A DNA stretch of 12,740 bases from an uncultured Acetatifactor sp. (GCA_910586485.1 CAJUIA010000053.1:1-12740), one strand, 5' to 3'; shown: positions 1-7,453, numbered from the stretch's first letter. A program made the numbers and translations. The notes: generated by a model not told the origin, from the letters alone.

Positions 1-1
1 A

Positions 2-151
2 GAAAAAAAGGGCTGCCCCGCAGACGCGGCAGATGAGATCAGAGCCGTATCGGATTTTGTCGCGTCTAAAAAGGGCGGGGACGGCGCCGTAAGGGAATTT
101 ATAGAGTGGAACGTGCGCCGCCGGGCGCACTTGGAAAATAGAGGCCGCTAA
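2..151 (+). CDS. C-terminal end of an unidentified protein (partial)
   Basis: An open frame enters from the left edge and runs 49 codons to a TAA at 149-151. It is GC-rich at third positions, and the translation has a normal mix of charged and hydrophobic residues, ending in EFIEWNVRRRAHLENRGR, which looks like a helical basic tail. Its stop overlaps the stop of the convergent minus-strand gene (TAG at 148-150). The other plus-strand frames here close sooner. I do not recognise the family. With only 49 codons and no visible start, a chance open frame in GC-rich DNA cannot be excluded. Confidence 0.4.
   Translation, partial: EKKGCPADAADEIRAVSDFVASKKGGDGAVREFIEWNVRRRAHLENRGR
113..130. repeat. 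Perfect 7-bp inverted repeat at the convergent gene ends
   Basis: GTGCGCC, a GCCG loop and GGCGCAC form a GC-only hairpin just before the overlapping stop codons of two convergent genes. Neither strand has a T-run after it, so it is not a standard intrinsic terminator. It could still slow polymerase or protect the 3' end of the minus-strand transcript. It lies inside the putative plus-strand coding end. Confidence 0.4.
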
Positions 152-378
152 AGCATGGCAATGCGCTTGTAATGTCCCACCCGCTGAGATACGGCGCCGT
201 CTTCAACCAGTAAATCAATCTCTTTTTGCAGATCCTGATCGGACATTTTTAAACCGTACTTTACTAATTCCTGTAAAAGATCCTGCAAAGTAAAGCTTTC
301 ACTTGCTCTGGCATAAAGATGATTGAAAATAATAAATCCTGCCTTTTTTTCCGGGCTCTTAATGATCACTTTGCACAT
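148..378 (-). CDS. Small protein of unknown function downstream of the HD hydrolase
   Basis: This 76-residue frame starts at an ATG with a strong AAGGAGAG ribosome binding site. It lies 13 bases after the stop of the HD-domain gene, so the two are almost certainly co-transcribed. The protein is soluble-looking, with no signal peptide or membrane segment. Residues about 12-60 look helical and the C-terminus has a short turn rich in G, H and K (QRVGHYKRIAML). The pattern of helices followed by a short basic hairpin resembles a small winged-helix fold, but that is only an impression. I do not recognise a family. It may partner or regulate the HD enzyme. The stop overlaps that of a convergent plus-strand frame. 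Confidence 0.7.
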   Translation of the reverse strand: MCKVIIKSPEKKAGFIIFNHLYARASESFTLQDLLQELVKYGLKMSDQDLQKEIDLLVEDGAVSQRVGHYKRIAML

Positions 379-391
379 AAACTCTCTCCTT

Positions 392-2386
392 TTATTTTGA
401 ATTATCTAATTGGCCGGTGAGCTCGTCCAATGTTGAATTTATTATGTTCAAAACATATTCTCCTATACGAGTACCTATCGCAGATAAAAGCTCTTCTCGT
501 CTTTCATATACGGTATCTTTTTCACCATCCACCAGTACATAAAGATAGAAAACCGGTCGAAATAAATTTTCTGTACGTAAAGATTTAACGATACCACTGA
601 CTTGCTCCAAAGTGCATAGCCGCTCTTTATTATCAAAAAAATAAATTGGATCATGGGGGCTGACGCCAGGTGATATTTCTTTAAAAACCACTATTTCATT
701 TAAAAATTTCTCGTCCTTTAATTTTTCCTGGCATATATTTTCGGCAATTTGCTTTACCTCGGCTTCAATATGATTTAACATAAGCGCCTGCTTACGATGA
801 AATAATTTCGCCATTGTAAAAAAATTGCTATCTTCGGGGCTTTCTGTCACAAGGTCCCTAATCTGGTTTAAATACTCTGCCACATCCAGCATGTTGCTTC
901 TGTCTGCTTCTGAAAGTTTTTTCATATACTGCTCTGACTTTGCACTGAGTACTTTTACCTTTTCTTGCAGTTCTTCTCTGTTTTTAAGTAAAATATTGCG
1001 TAAGCTGCTGTCAACATGCTTAAAATCCTCTGTTCTTTTTATTAAAGAAACATAATTCCGCTTATTATTCAGTAATTCGGCAAACTGCTTTGATATGATA
1101 TATTCTGTGGTATATCTGGTCACATTCTCATAATACTTTTCATAGTATATTTTCTTTAAAACAGTCATAAGCCATGAATCATTCCACTGTGACAAGACAC
1201 AGTCTCGTTCTGTCAGCGTAACAGAACCCAATGGCGCCCATAAACCAGAAATATCAAAGGGAATCGCTTCATTTTCTTCCAGATCAGTCTTTCCATTCTC
1301 TGGCTCATCGCTAAAATACTTTTCAATCAACTTCGTTACGGTATATTCCATCAAATAATCGGTCTTTATTACCCGGTGATGTAATACAATATTTTTATAT
1401 AAATCGTAACGGCGCTTTAAGAAGTCTTCAACGGCATTTACTGCTTTTATGGGAACGCAGAAATAGGGAATATCTTCCTCTAAAATAATACGCATATCCA
1501 TAATAATTCTGCGGTAATCAATACGCCCTGCATTCATACCTGAATTCGCAGGATCACGGGTTACATAGTCCAGACGGTCCCCATCCAAACTGCTGTCTAT
1601 AATTCTATGCAGATAAGAAAACGGCTCTTTTTCGCCAAAAATTTTTAAGACAATTTCTAAAATAATGGTTTCAAAAGTAATTTCCTTTGCACCTGCATCA
1701 GTATTTCTATTCTTATTTTCCTCTACTGTCTGCGTAAGAATTCCTTTAAGTATACTACGGCTGACTTCATCTCCCATCACCTCATGAAGAGGCCTGCCCT
1801 CATCAACATACTTTTTCATTATATTCTGGTAACTTACTCTTCTATCCGTGTCTGCTTTCGCGTTTTTGTATGCAGCCTTCATTGCGCGCTCTACAACATG
1901 GGAATAAGGCGGGTGCCCAATGTCATGCAGCAACGCTGCAGCCCTAATTGACTGAATAAGTATTTCATGAACCATTCTGTAGTCTGACGGAACATTATCC
2001 GGTATAAGTGCAGATTGAAAATTATCCAGTTGTATATCCGGAATTCCTTTAATTGCTTTTTTTAGGATACCTTCATATTCTTTGTTCGTATTAATGTCTG
2101 CTATTACATCTGCAATCGCCTTTTCATAGATTTTGTAAAATGGTTTTAAGGTTTTATCTGATGAATTGGACACAGAGTTAAAAAACATTTCTGAGCATAG
2201 CTGCATTGTTCCGATGGAATGCTCAAAACGCTTTGTCCTGTTAGATGGATATGTCAAATAAACGGTAGAATTTTGATAAACATCGTGCAGACGGTTAAAA
2301 CCAACACTGGAAATTATTTTTTTCTCATAACCTGTCAAACGAGTTAAACCATGGATGGAATCACTAATGTAAATTCCTTTACTCAT
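392..2386 (-). CDS. HD-domain phosphohydrolase, SAMHD1/dGTPase-like
   Basis: A 664-residue cytosolic protein with an HD metal-binding phosphohydrolase domain in about the first 300 residues. The metal ligands are visible in family order: H56 in RFEHSIGT, H154-D155 in LLHDIGHPPYSH, and D270 in SSLDGDRLDYVTRD, the equivalent of the last metal aspartate in SAMHD1. The opening ISDSIHGLTRL is also typical of the family. Known members hydrolyse dNTPs or related nucleotides; the substrate cannot be read here. Residues about 380-664 form a long mostly helical tail with no recognised domain, longer than in simple dNTP triphosphohydrolases. Start: ATG preceded by AAAGGGG. No convincing promoter was found upstream (only isolated TATACT and TATAGT hexamers). 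The gene is much more AT-rich than the feo or ABC genes, suggesting recent acquisition. A nucleotide-depleting defence role is possible but unproven. Confidence 0.85.
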   Translation of the reverse strand: MSKGIYISDSIHGLTRLTGYEKKIISSVGFNRLHDVYQNSTVYLTYPSNRTKRFEHSIGTMQLCSEMFFNSVSNSSDKTLKPFYKIYEKAIADVIADINTNKEYEGILKKAIKGIPDIQLDNFQSALIPDNVPSDYRMVHEILIQSIRAAALLHDIGHPPYSHVVERAMKAAYKNAKADTDRRVSYQNIMKKYVDEGRPLHEVMGDEVSRSILKGILTQTVEENKNRNTDAGAKEITFETIILEIVLKIFGEKEPFSYLHRIIDSSLDGDRLDYVTRDPANSGMNAGRIDYRRIIMDMRIILEEDIPYFCVPIKAVNAVEDFLKRRYDLYKNIVLHHRVIKTDYLMEYTVTKLIEKYFSDEPENGKTDLEENEAIPFDISGLWAPLGSVTLTERDCVLSQWNDSWLMTVLKKIYYEKYYENVTRYTTEYIISKQFAELLNNKRNYVSLIKRTEDFKHVDSSLRNILLKNREELQEKVKVLSAKSEQYMKKLSEADRSNMLDVAEYLNQIRDLVTESPEDSNFFTMAKLFHRKQALMLNHIEAEVKQIAENICQEKLKDEKFLNEIVVFKEISPGVSPHDPIYFFDNKERLCTLEQVSGIVKSLRTENLFRPVFYLYVLVDGEKDTVYERREELLSAIGTRIGEYVLNIINSTLDELTGQLDNSK

Positions 2387-2568
2387 TTCTTATCCCCTTT
2401 AATCGTATGGTACATTTCTACTATACAATTTCCTATGTATTATTTGTGATTCCAAATGAAAATTTCTTTGTTCGCTATATAGTATAAAATATCCAGCTTT
2501 ATATTAAATTAACACAATATCTTGTTTTTATCAAGTATTTTTTTACTAAATAGATATTTACGTAAATT

Positions 2569-2606
2569 GGTAAAAGGCGCATGGATTTTTTCATGCGCCT
2601 TTTACC
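2569..2606 (-). terminator. Intrinsic terminator of the ABC transporter operon
   Basis: A perfect 15-bp inverted repeat with an 8-base loop (2584-2591). Read on the minus strand, the GC-rich core GGCGCATG/CATGCGCC is followed by TTTT, giving a standard stem plus U-tract 26 bases after the last permease stop codon. The matching A-run on the other side extends the stem. Confidence 0.85.
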
Positions 2607-2631
2607 ACACAGAGCCTCTCAGACCCCCCTC

Positions 2632-3315
2632 TCACATCTGCCTTCTTAAATTGGAGCCCAGCGCCATCTTGGATATGGGCGTTTTGTACAGTGCCAGGGA
2701 AATCAGGTATTCCAGCAGGCCACTGACTAATATGATTATCAGGCCGATCAACGCCGTCAGCGCAAAATTGCCCAGAGGATCTGCAAAGGGCATAAAGCTC
2801 CAATATAGCTCTCCGCTGATCATCGGTTGGTATACGATGAAAAAAACAACCATAAAGCCAACCGTAGCCGCTATAAACTTTTTATAGCAGGCGCCATAAT
2901 ACAGCATAATCACTCCCATAATCACTGCGCTGTATATGAGCTGGTTACAGGCAGTTTCCACTGCGCCGGCAGCTTGGGAGCTGCACAGACTTGCCACACC
3001 TACCGTCACCAGATTCAAAAGATACCCTGCCATCATCATGGTTACACTGACTACGGCAGGAACCGATGTCTGCAGCTTTTTTTTGGCCGGCGAAGTCTGA
3101 ACCAGGTATGAGGCGTTGACGGTGGAAATTAACTGCAGTAAAAGCAATACCGCCATCATGATAAAATAACCGCCCGGAAAAGAAAACTTAACCAGCATAC
3201 TCACCCCGGAAAATACCAGGCCAAACGCCATAAGGACAATACTTGCCACAAAGGACAGCTTTGCAGAATGCCCATACTTCATCATCTTGATGCCTAATTT
3301 CAGATCATTTATCAT
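2632..3315 (-). CDS. ABC-2-type permease subunit (second)
   Basis: A 227-residue hydrophobic protein with about six membrane segments (near residues 20-40, 48-68, 85-108, 125-143, 147-165 and 184-210), the size and layout of half-size ABC-2 permeases. It has no ATP-binding motif and no signal peptide. The ATG is preceded by GGAGGGG and overlaps the end of the first permease gene by 11 bases, so translation is probably coupled and the two likely form a heterodimeric channel with the ATPase encoded upstream. It is the last gene of the operon, before a strong terminator. The substrate is unknown. YtrA-controlled transporters in Firmicutes often respond to cell-wall-active peptides, which is family knowledge rather than something seen here. 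Confidence 0.8.
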   Translation of the reverse strand: MINDLKLGIKMMKYGHSAKLSFVASIVLMAFGLVFSGVSMLVKFSFPGGYFIMMAVLLLLQLISTVNASYLVQTSPAKKKLQTSVPAVVSVTMMMAGYLLNLVTVGVASLCSSQAAGAVETACNQLIYSAVIMGVIMLYYGACYKKFIAATVGFMVVFFIVYQPMISGELYWSFMPFADPLGNFALTALIGLIIILVSGLLEYLISLALYKTPISKMALGSNLRRQM

Positions 3316-3961
3316 AATAGCTCCCCTCCACCTTCATCATTGCAATTTTTACTGTTAAAATACTAAGACCTACAGCCAAAATACCCATTGCCGTATTCAT
3401 CAACGGCAGCAGCAGCGGAAGCATACCTCCGGTGCCAATAAAAAAGAGGACCAGTCCGACAATGGCTCCTGCATAAGCACAGAGCATATTGATCCAGAGC
3501 AGGCTGCCGAACCGGGATAAAAAGATTCCCAAAACCGAAAAGGTATAGGTTAGAAGTACAGCCAGCAGCAGCGCTCCAGGTCCTGCCAGCCTCTCAGATC
3601 CCGGCGTGGCTCCAAAGGCCCACATGCTCACACGTAACAGCCCGAAAATTACCACGCAGCTTAAAAAACGCCTGAGCAGATCCATAATCAAAACACTTTT
3701 CATTACCTTCATCCCTCTGGGAGATGTTTTCAAATAATCCATTTTTTCTGAGTTTTTTTCCTGAATTCCTCCTAAAACAAAGGTATCTCCAAAAATCTCT
3801 GCGAAGATCAGCACAAGTATGGACAGGGGGATCACCGTCCCCTGAAACACCACCGAAGCAAAGACCTGGATCCCCAGCAGGAGAACCGGCAGGACCAACA
3901 GCATCAGAATCTTATACAGCACCGACGTAAATACCAGGTAACTTTTTATTTTCTGTTTCAT
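3305..3961 (-). CDS. ABC-2-type permease subunit (first)
   Basis: A 218-residue integral membrane protein with about six predicted helices (near residues 12-38, 43-63, 90-112, 128-148, 155-176 and 180-205). A charged cytoplasmic stretch between helices 2 and 3 (GGIQEKNSEKMDYLKTSPRG) is the likely coupling region to the ATPase. The ATG has an AGAGGTGG site and sits 14 bases after the ATPase stop; its own end overlaps the second permease. Similar size and topology to that permease suggest they form the two halves of one transporter. No substrate can be assigned. Confidence 0.8.
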   Translation of the reverse strand: MKQKIKSYLVFTSVLYKILMLLVLPVLLLGIQVFASVVFQGTVIPLSILVLIFAEIFGDTFVLGGIQEKNSEKMDYLKTSPRGMKVMKSVLIMDLLRRFLSCVVIFGLLRVSMWAFGATPGSERLAGPGALLLAVLLTYTFSVLGIFLSRFGSLLWINMLCAYAGAIVGLVLFFIGTGGMLPLLLPLMNTAMGILAVGLSILTVKIAMMKVEGSYYDK

Positions 3962-3975
3962 TTTCCACCTCTTGC

Positions 3976-4857
3976 TTATTGCAGGCTCGTATGCACCTTC
4001 ATCACTGCTACACTGATCTGGGACAGGGTTGGGGTCTCCACGGACACATCCATGCCCGCCAGCTGATCCAGCTTTTCCGAAAGGCAGATGCCCTCAAACC
4101 CGTAAGACCCTTTGTGAATAGTAAAGAGAACCTTCCCGGCTGCCCCGGCGTCTTCGGCTTCCCCCTTCACCACCACATATTTTTCCTTCAGTTCCTCCAC
4201 AAATCCCTGTTCCACAATATTTCCGTGCTCCAGGATGATAGCGTAGTCCGTCACGTTCTCCATATCCGCAATGTTATGAGTGGAAAAAAATACGGAGCGG
4301 CTGCCGTTTCCCTGATCCAGATACTCACGGATCATGTCGCAGAGCTTATCGCGCATCAACGGGTCAAGGGGCGATGCCGGCTCATCCAGAATCAACAGCT
4401 CCGTGTCTCTGGCGAAGGCCGTGGCCAGCATCAGCTTCATCCTGTTTCCGTCCGATAAATCCTTTACGTTTTTTGTCACCTTAAAGGGAATACTCAGTTC
4501 CTCGCAAAGCTTTTCAAATCTATCCTTATGAAAATTCTCAAATAAAAGCTCACTGATCTCTTCCACCTGGCTCACCGTCCAGTTTGGCAGGAAGAAGCTG
4601 TTCGGCCCGGTATAGCCGATCCGCTCCTGCACCTTGCCGGCAGATATTTTTTCCCGATTATCAAAGTAACTGATCTCTCCTTTAAAGTCCAGGCGGATTC
4701 CTGTTAAAAGATTCAGCAAGGTAGTCTTGCCCGCGCCGTTCTCCCCGATGAGCGCCGTGGCAAAGCCCTTTGGAATTTCCAGCTCCGGAATGGAAAGCTC
4801 AAAGCCTTTAAATTTCTTTTTCAGATTTGCTGCCTTTATTACGCTGTCTGTGTTCAT
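3976..4857 (-). CDS. ABC transporter ATP-binding protein
   Basis: Nucleotide-binding subunit of the transporter, 293 residues from the chosen start. Visible motifs: Walker A GENGAGKTT (38-46), a signature region reading LSDGN (134-138) instead of LSGGQ, Walker B LLILDEP (154-160) and the switch histidine in STHNI (H194). A domain of about 80 residues follows the NBD, as in DrrA/YtrB-like exporters. An in-frame ATG at 4869 would add four residues, but it has poor spacing from its upstream AAGGTG, whereas the GGAGG lying inside those codons sits 5 bases before the ATG at 4857; I therefore use 4857. The gene lies between the GntR regulator and the two permeases. Confidence 0.9.
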   Translation of the reverse strand: MNTDSVIKAANLKKKFKGFELSIPELEIPKGFATALIGENGAGKTTLLNLLTGIRLDFKGEISYFDNREKISAGKVQERIGYTGPNSFFLPNWTVSQVEEISELLFENFHKDRFEKLCEELSIPFKVTKNVKDLSDGNRMKLMLATAFARDTELLILDEPASPLDPLMRDKLCDMIREYLDQGNGSRSVFFSTHNIADMENVTDYAIILEHGNIVEQGFVEELKEKYVVVKGEAEDAGAAGKVLFTIHKGSYGFEGICLSEKLDQLAGMDVSVETPTLSQISVAVMKVHTSLQ

Positions 4858-4911
4858 AGTATCCTCCATTCACCTTTTGATTTGTCAGCCCGGTTATGAT
4901 GCCTTTTTAGA

Positions 4912-5286
4912 TTAGAAAAGCTTCTCATCCTGAAGAGCAGCCAGTGTCTCCTGCAGCTCCCTGTCAGTCATCCCGGCAATTTTGGCTGCATGGATCGCTT
5001 CCAGCAGAGCTTCTTCTACCCGGCGCATATGCTGTTCCTTCAGCATCTCGCTGTCCTGGGCATTGATATAAAAGCCTTTCCCCTGAACCGCCGTCACCAG
5101 TCCTTCCGCCTCCAGCTGTTCATAGGCCTTCATCGTAGTGATGACACTGATCTTCAGATCCTTTGCCAGCCCCCGGATGGAAGGAAGATAATCCCCCTCC
5201 TTCAGCTTCCCTCCAAGGATTTCCGCCCTCAGCTGATCTGCAATCTGCTGATAGATCGGTACTCCTGAATTTTGTAATAGTTTCAA
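4912..5286 (-). CDS. GntR-family transcriptional regulator, YtrA subfamily
   Basis: A DNA-binding repressor of 124 residues: an N-terminal winged helix-turn-helix (about residues 12-76; VPIYQQIADQLRAEI, then PSIRGLAKDLKIS, then a wing ending VQGKGFYI) and a short helical C-terminal dimerisation tail of about 45 residues, the YtrA arrangement. No ligand-binding domain is present. I place the start at the TTG at 5284-5286 because AGAGGTGG (5292-5299) sits 5 bases upstream. A longer frame from a TTG at 5304 would begin only a few bases after the predicted transcription start and has no ribosome site. As first gene of the ABC operon it probably controls itself and the transporter through the palindrome over its promoter. 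Confidence 0.88.
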   Translation of the reverse strand: MKLLQNSGVPIYQQIADQLRAEILGGKLKEGDYLPSIRGLAKDLKISVITTMKAYEQLEAEGLVTAVQGKGFYINAQDSEMLKEQHMRRVEEALLEAIHAAKIAGMTDRELQETLAALQDEKLF

Positions 5287-5306
5287 AGCGGCCACCTCTT
5301 TCAACT

Positions 5307-5325
5307 GTTTATATGTTATATATAC
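5307..5325. promoter_or_regulatory. Candidate GntR operator overlapping the -10 box
   Basis: The sequence GTTTATATGTTATATATAC is an inverted repeat of 7-base arms (GTTTATA and TATATAC) with one mismatch. It covers the -10 box and the predicted transcription start of the gntR promoter. YtrA-type repressors bind AT-rich palindromes at this position, so autoregulation is likely. AT-rich DNA makes weak palindromes common, which limits confidence. Confidence 0.45.
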
Positions 5326-5347
5326 ACCATAATCAGATAAATGTCAA
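5319..5347 (-). promoter_or_regulatory. Sigma-A-type promoter of the gntR-ABC operon
   Basis: On the minus strand: TTGACA (5342-5347), a 17-base spacer, then TATATA (5319-5324). This is a near-consensus vegetative promoter. Transcription should begin around 5311, leaving a leader of about 25 bases before the TTG start at 5286. Confidence 0.8.
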
Positions 5348-5425
5348 CACCTGCTGTTAAAATATTTTTGTAAATCATATTCGCTCTGCGCTTACAGTTC
5401 CCCGCCGCATTCCAACAAAAGCATA

Positions 5426-5455
5426 TGGACATTCCCCCTGTAATTGTAGTATACT
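5426..5455 (+). promoter_or_regulatory. Promoter of the lipoprotein gene
   Basis: TGGACA (5426-5431), an 18-base spacer and TATACT (5450-5455) on the plus strand. Each hexamer differs from consensus at one position. It gives a leader of about 50 bases before the lipoprotein start, in the intergenic region shared with the divergent gntR promoter. Confidence 0.6.
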
Positions 5456-5511
5456 GCTTGTCAGGTTGTGTCATATCTTGTTTGTGGAAACCATAAAACA
5501 TGGAGGTTACG

Positions 5512-6594
5512 ATGAAAATGAAAAAAAGAATTTTTACTGTCATGCTTGCAGCAGTCATGGTCTTATCTCTGGCTGCATGTCAGGGGATGCCTTCCGGCAA
5601 GGAAGATACGGAAAGTACCGAAAACGGATCCGATTCCCTGATCATGCCTCCCAAATCCTTCGGCTCGGAGGAAAACCGTCCCACCCCCGTACCTGAGGGC
5701 GTTCTTGACGAGGAGACGGCTCAGCAGCTTTACAATCTCTATATTGACATTAACAATGCCATGCTGGGCAGGGTAAACGATTCGCTGATCGAATACTTTT
5801 CCTATGTGGATGTTGAAAGTGATGAGTTTAAGCTGTTAGATGAAACCGATGCCAACTACAGCTGTTACTCTCTTTCCAGTCCCTTAAGCGATGTGGAGGA
5901 AGCTTATCAGATTTTAAACGGCAAAAGCGAAAAGGATGCCCTGGATCAGGCATTTCTTGATATGTATCCGTCCATCACCGCCCTGTTTAAAACTCTGAAT
6001 GAGATTAACAGTTACACAACCTCACAGACCTATCTGGAGGATAACTACGCCAAGTCCCAGGAGCAGCACAGCGCTCTTCTGAACGTGCTTGCCGAATATT
6101 ATACCACCGGCGATATTTTCCTTTCCGAGCTGGATGTTGTTGCAGACGCACGCCAGCAGGAAAGCCTGGAGATGATGAAAAACGAGGGATATGTTGTTTT
6201 CTACTCTTTGAATATGGTAATAAATCTTGGTAAGGACATTTTAGACGAGCTGTATCTGGAGGGTGTGTGGGACGACAATATTTTGGACATGGATCTGACG
6301 AAGATACAGCCCTTGTATGAAGAATTTTGTACCTACGCAGATGCCTTGCTGGCTTATGATGATGATGAAGAGGCTTTGCAGGCAGAAGGCCTGAGTAATT
6401 CCGCTTACTGGAGCATCTTTATCATGAACATGAAGTCTACAAGGGACTCTATTTCAAAGGTACTTGCAAAAGTAGAAGCCGGCGAAGCTTTAACGGAATT
6501 TGATCTTTCCATTACTTCCATTGCAGGCCAGTGCAACCTTTCTTCTTTCTCCACAGGTGTCTCTGACATGATTGATTCTTACAATCGCCTGTAA
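5512..6594 (+). CDS. Secreted lipoprotein, DUF3829-like
   Basis: A 360-residue protein with a typical lipoprotein signal: basic start MKMKKR, hydrophobic core and lipobox LAAC with the lipidated cysteine at residue 23, so it should be anchored on the outside of the membrane. A flexible linker rich in S, E, G and P follows (about 24-65). The rest is acidic and helical, beginning YNLYIDINNAMLGRVN, which resembles the DUF3829 (YiiG-like) family from memory; the function of that family is not established. The start at 5512 is preferred because GGAGG (5502-5506) precedes it by 5 bases; an ATG at 5500 encloses that site and is unlikely. The gene appears monocistronic, with its own promoter and terminator. 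Confidence 0.8.
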   Translation: MKMKKRIFTVMLAAVMVLSLAACQGMPSGKEDTESTENGSDSLIMPPKSFGSEENRPTPVPEGVLDEETAQQLYNLYIDINNAMLGRVNDSLIEYFSYVDVESDEFKLLDETDANYSCYSLSSPLSDVEEAYQILNGKSEKDALDQAFLDMYPSITALFKTLNEINSYTTSQTYLEDNYAKSQEQHSALLNVLAEYYTTGDIFLSELDVVADARQQESLEMMKNEGYVVFYSLNMVINLGKDILDELYLEGVWDDNILDMDLTKIQPLYEEFCTYADALLAYDDDEEALQAEGLSNSAYWSIFIMNMKSTRDSISKVLAKVEAGEALTEFDLSITSIAGQCNLSSFSTGVSDMIDSYNRL

Positions 6595-6620
6595 TCGGAA
6601 TGGTTGGGCGTACTCATAGA

Positions 6621-6652
6621 AACAGGGCTGCCGCGAATGCGGCAGCCCTGTT
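6621..6652. terminator. Bidirectional terminator between convergent genes
   Basis: A perfect 14-bp stem (AACAGGGCTGCCGC with its complement) closed by a GAAT loop, 26 bases after the lipoprotein stop and 3 bases before the stop of the convergent minus-strand gene. Both flanks are only modestly T-rich after the stem, but its strength and position suit termination from both sides. Confidence 0.85.
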
Positions 6653-6655
6653 ATT

Positions 6656-7024
6656 TCAGTAGCGGTATTCCCTTGTCTGATAATGATAGTTCTGCATTTT
6701 GCTGTCCCTGCCATAGGTAATCGTTTGACAATCCACCATGTCCGCCCTGCTCTCTTTTACACTATCCTTCAAAATGCTTGTAAAAAGCTTTTCCGCATTT
6801 TTTTTCTTCGAATCTGAGCGGGCGTCACGCCGTTCATCACGTTTTGCCTTATAGACACCGGAAACAGCCGACACTGAATTCACCATAAAAATACCTGAAA
6901 ATCCGTTTACTGCGTTAATCCCTCCTTGGAATGCGTATTTTGATAGTGTAGGATTCTTTCTATTCTTTACTTCGTCAGAACTTTCCGAAAACATTAGCGC
7001 ATTATCAAAATTATTGTCTGTCAC
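6656..7024 (-). CDS. Unknown 122-residue protein coupled to the ComFB-family gene
   Basis: The frame starts with GTG at 7022-7024, overlapping the TGA of the upstream ComFB-family gene as GTGA, a sign of translational coupling; a purine-rich GAAGGAAGG lies just upstream. The protein has a polar N-terminus (1-30), a central stretch rich in small and hydrophobic residues (31-57, including VNGFSGIFMVNSVSAVSGVY), a highly charged segment (59-80, KRDERRDARSDSKKK) and a Tyr/Arg-rich tail (QTREYRY). The central stretch is not hydrophobic enough for a confident membrane helix. There is no signal peptide. I do not recognise the family. Stop-to-start coupling suggests its product is needed in proportion to the ComFB-like protein. 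Confidence 0.7.
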   Translation of the reverse strand: MTDNNFDNALMFSESSDEVKNRKNPTLSKYAFQGGINAVNGFSGIFMVNSVSAVSGVYKAKRDERRDARSDSKKKNAEKLFTSILKDSVKESRADMVDCQTITYGRDSKMQNYHYQTREYRY

Positions 7025-7335
7025 CCTTCCTTCGTATCTCCGGCAGCGGGAGGATTCCCATCCTTCGGCGGGTGATGAGGGTGAGCTCCAATGATCTCCA
7101 TTGCGGAAATGACCACCGTCAGGATCTCCGCCTCCGCCTGAGCCGAAGCAGTATCAAACCGGTGCATGATCACGCCAGTGCTGGTACGGGCATATTTGGG
7201 CTGCAAACGATTCAAGGCGTAGGTTGCCATATCAAGTCTGCAGTCCTGGCAGGAGCAGATATGAGGCATAGTGGGCAGCAGCTTGTCGATGGTGCGCTCC
7301 ACATTATCTTCCATTAAATTCTTTAGTCCTTCCAT
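7021..7335 (-). CDS. ComFB-family protein (late competence development)
   Basis: A 104-residue protein matching the ComFB family: an N-terminal helix EDNVERTIDKLL, then a cysteine cluster C27, C29, C32 with CRLDMATYALNRLQPKY (32-48), where the CxxD..A.ALN.L.P.Y pattern is the family signature. The C-terminal 20 residues are a low-complexity tail rich in H, P and G (AHPHHPPKDGNPPAAGD). ComFB proteins are small and cytosolic; some homologues have been reported to bind cyclic dinucleotides, so a signalling role is plausible but not shown here. Despite the name it is not near other competence genes. Start: ATG with GGGGGA upstream. It is divergent from the feo operon and coupled to the next gene. 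Confidence 0.8.
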   Translation of the reverse strand: MEGLKNLMEDNVERTIDKLLPTMPHICSCQDCRLDMATYALNRLQPKYARTSTGVIMHRFDTASAQAEAEILTVVISAMEIIGAHPHHPPKDGNPPAAGDTKEG

Positions 7336-7369
7336 GTAAATTCCCCCGTTGGTAAATGTCTGTATTACT

Positions 7370-7398
7370 ATATTACAACTTTTTTAATTGGGAATCAA
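7370..7398 (-). promoter_or_regulatory. Candidate promoter of the ComFB-family gene
   Basis: Minus strand: TTGATT (7393-7398), a 17-base spacer and TAATAT (7370-7375), with TATAGT overlapping at 7367-7372. This would give a leader of about 30 bases before the ATG at 7335. Both hexamers are imperfect, so this is a moderate call. Confidence 0.4.
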
Positions 7399-7453
7399 TC
7401 ACTATTTCCTATGCCTTTGCCAAGGCCTGACAAAAAATTTGCACAAAATTAAA

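Noticed and set aside
825..1055. Plus-strand open frame opposite the HD gene
   Set aside because: It is a low-complexity Ser/Leu/Phe-rich shadow of the HD coding sequence with no ribosome site.
3979..4458. 159-residue plus-strand open frame opposite the ABC ATPase
   Set aside because: It is an antisense shadow of a gene with clear Walker motifs, has His/Gln-biased composition and no supporting promoter.
5500..5511. Upstream ATG for the lipoprotein (four extra residues)
   Set aside because: The ribosome site GGAGG lies inside these codons and is correctly spaced for the ATG at 5512.
7412..7425. Inverted repeat GCCTT-TGCC-AAGGC in the feo/ComFB intergenic region
   Set aside because: The arms are only 5 bp, there is no T-run, and the half sites do not match the operator arms nearby.
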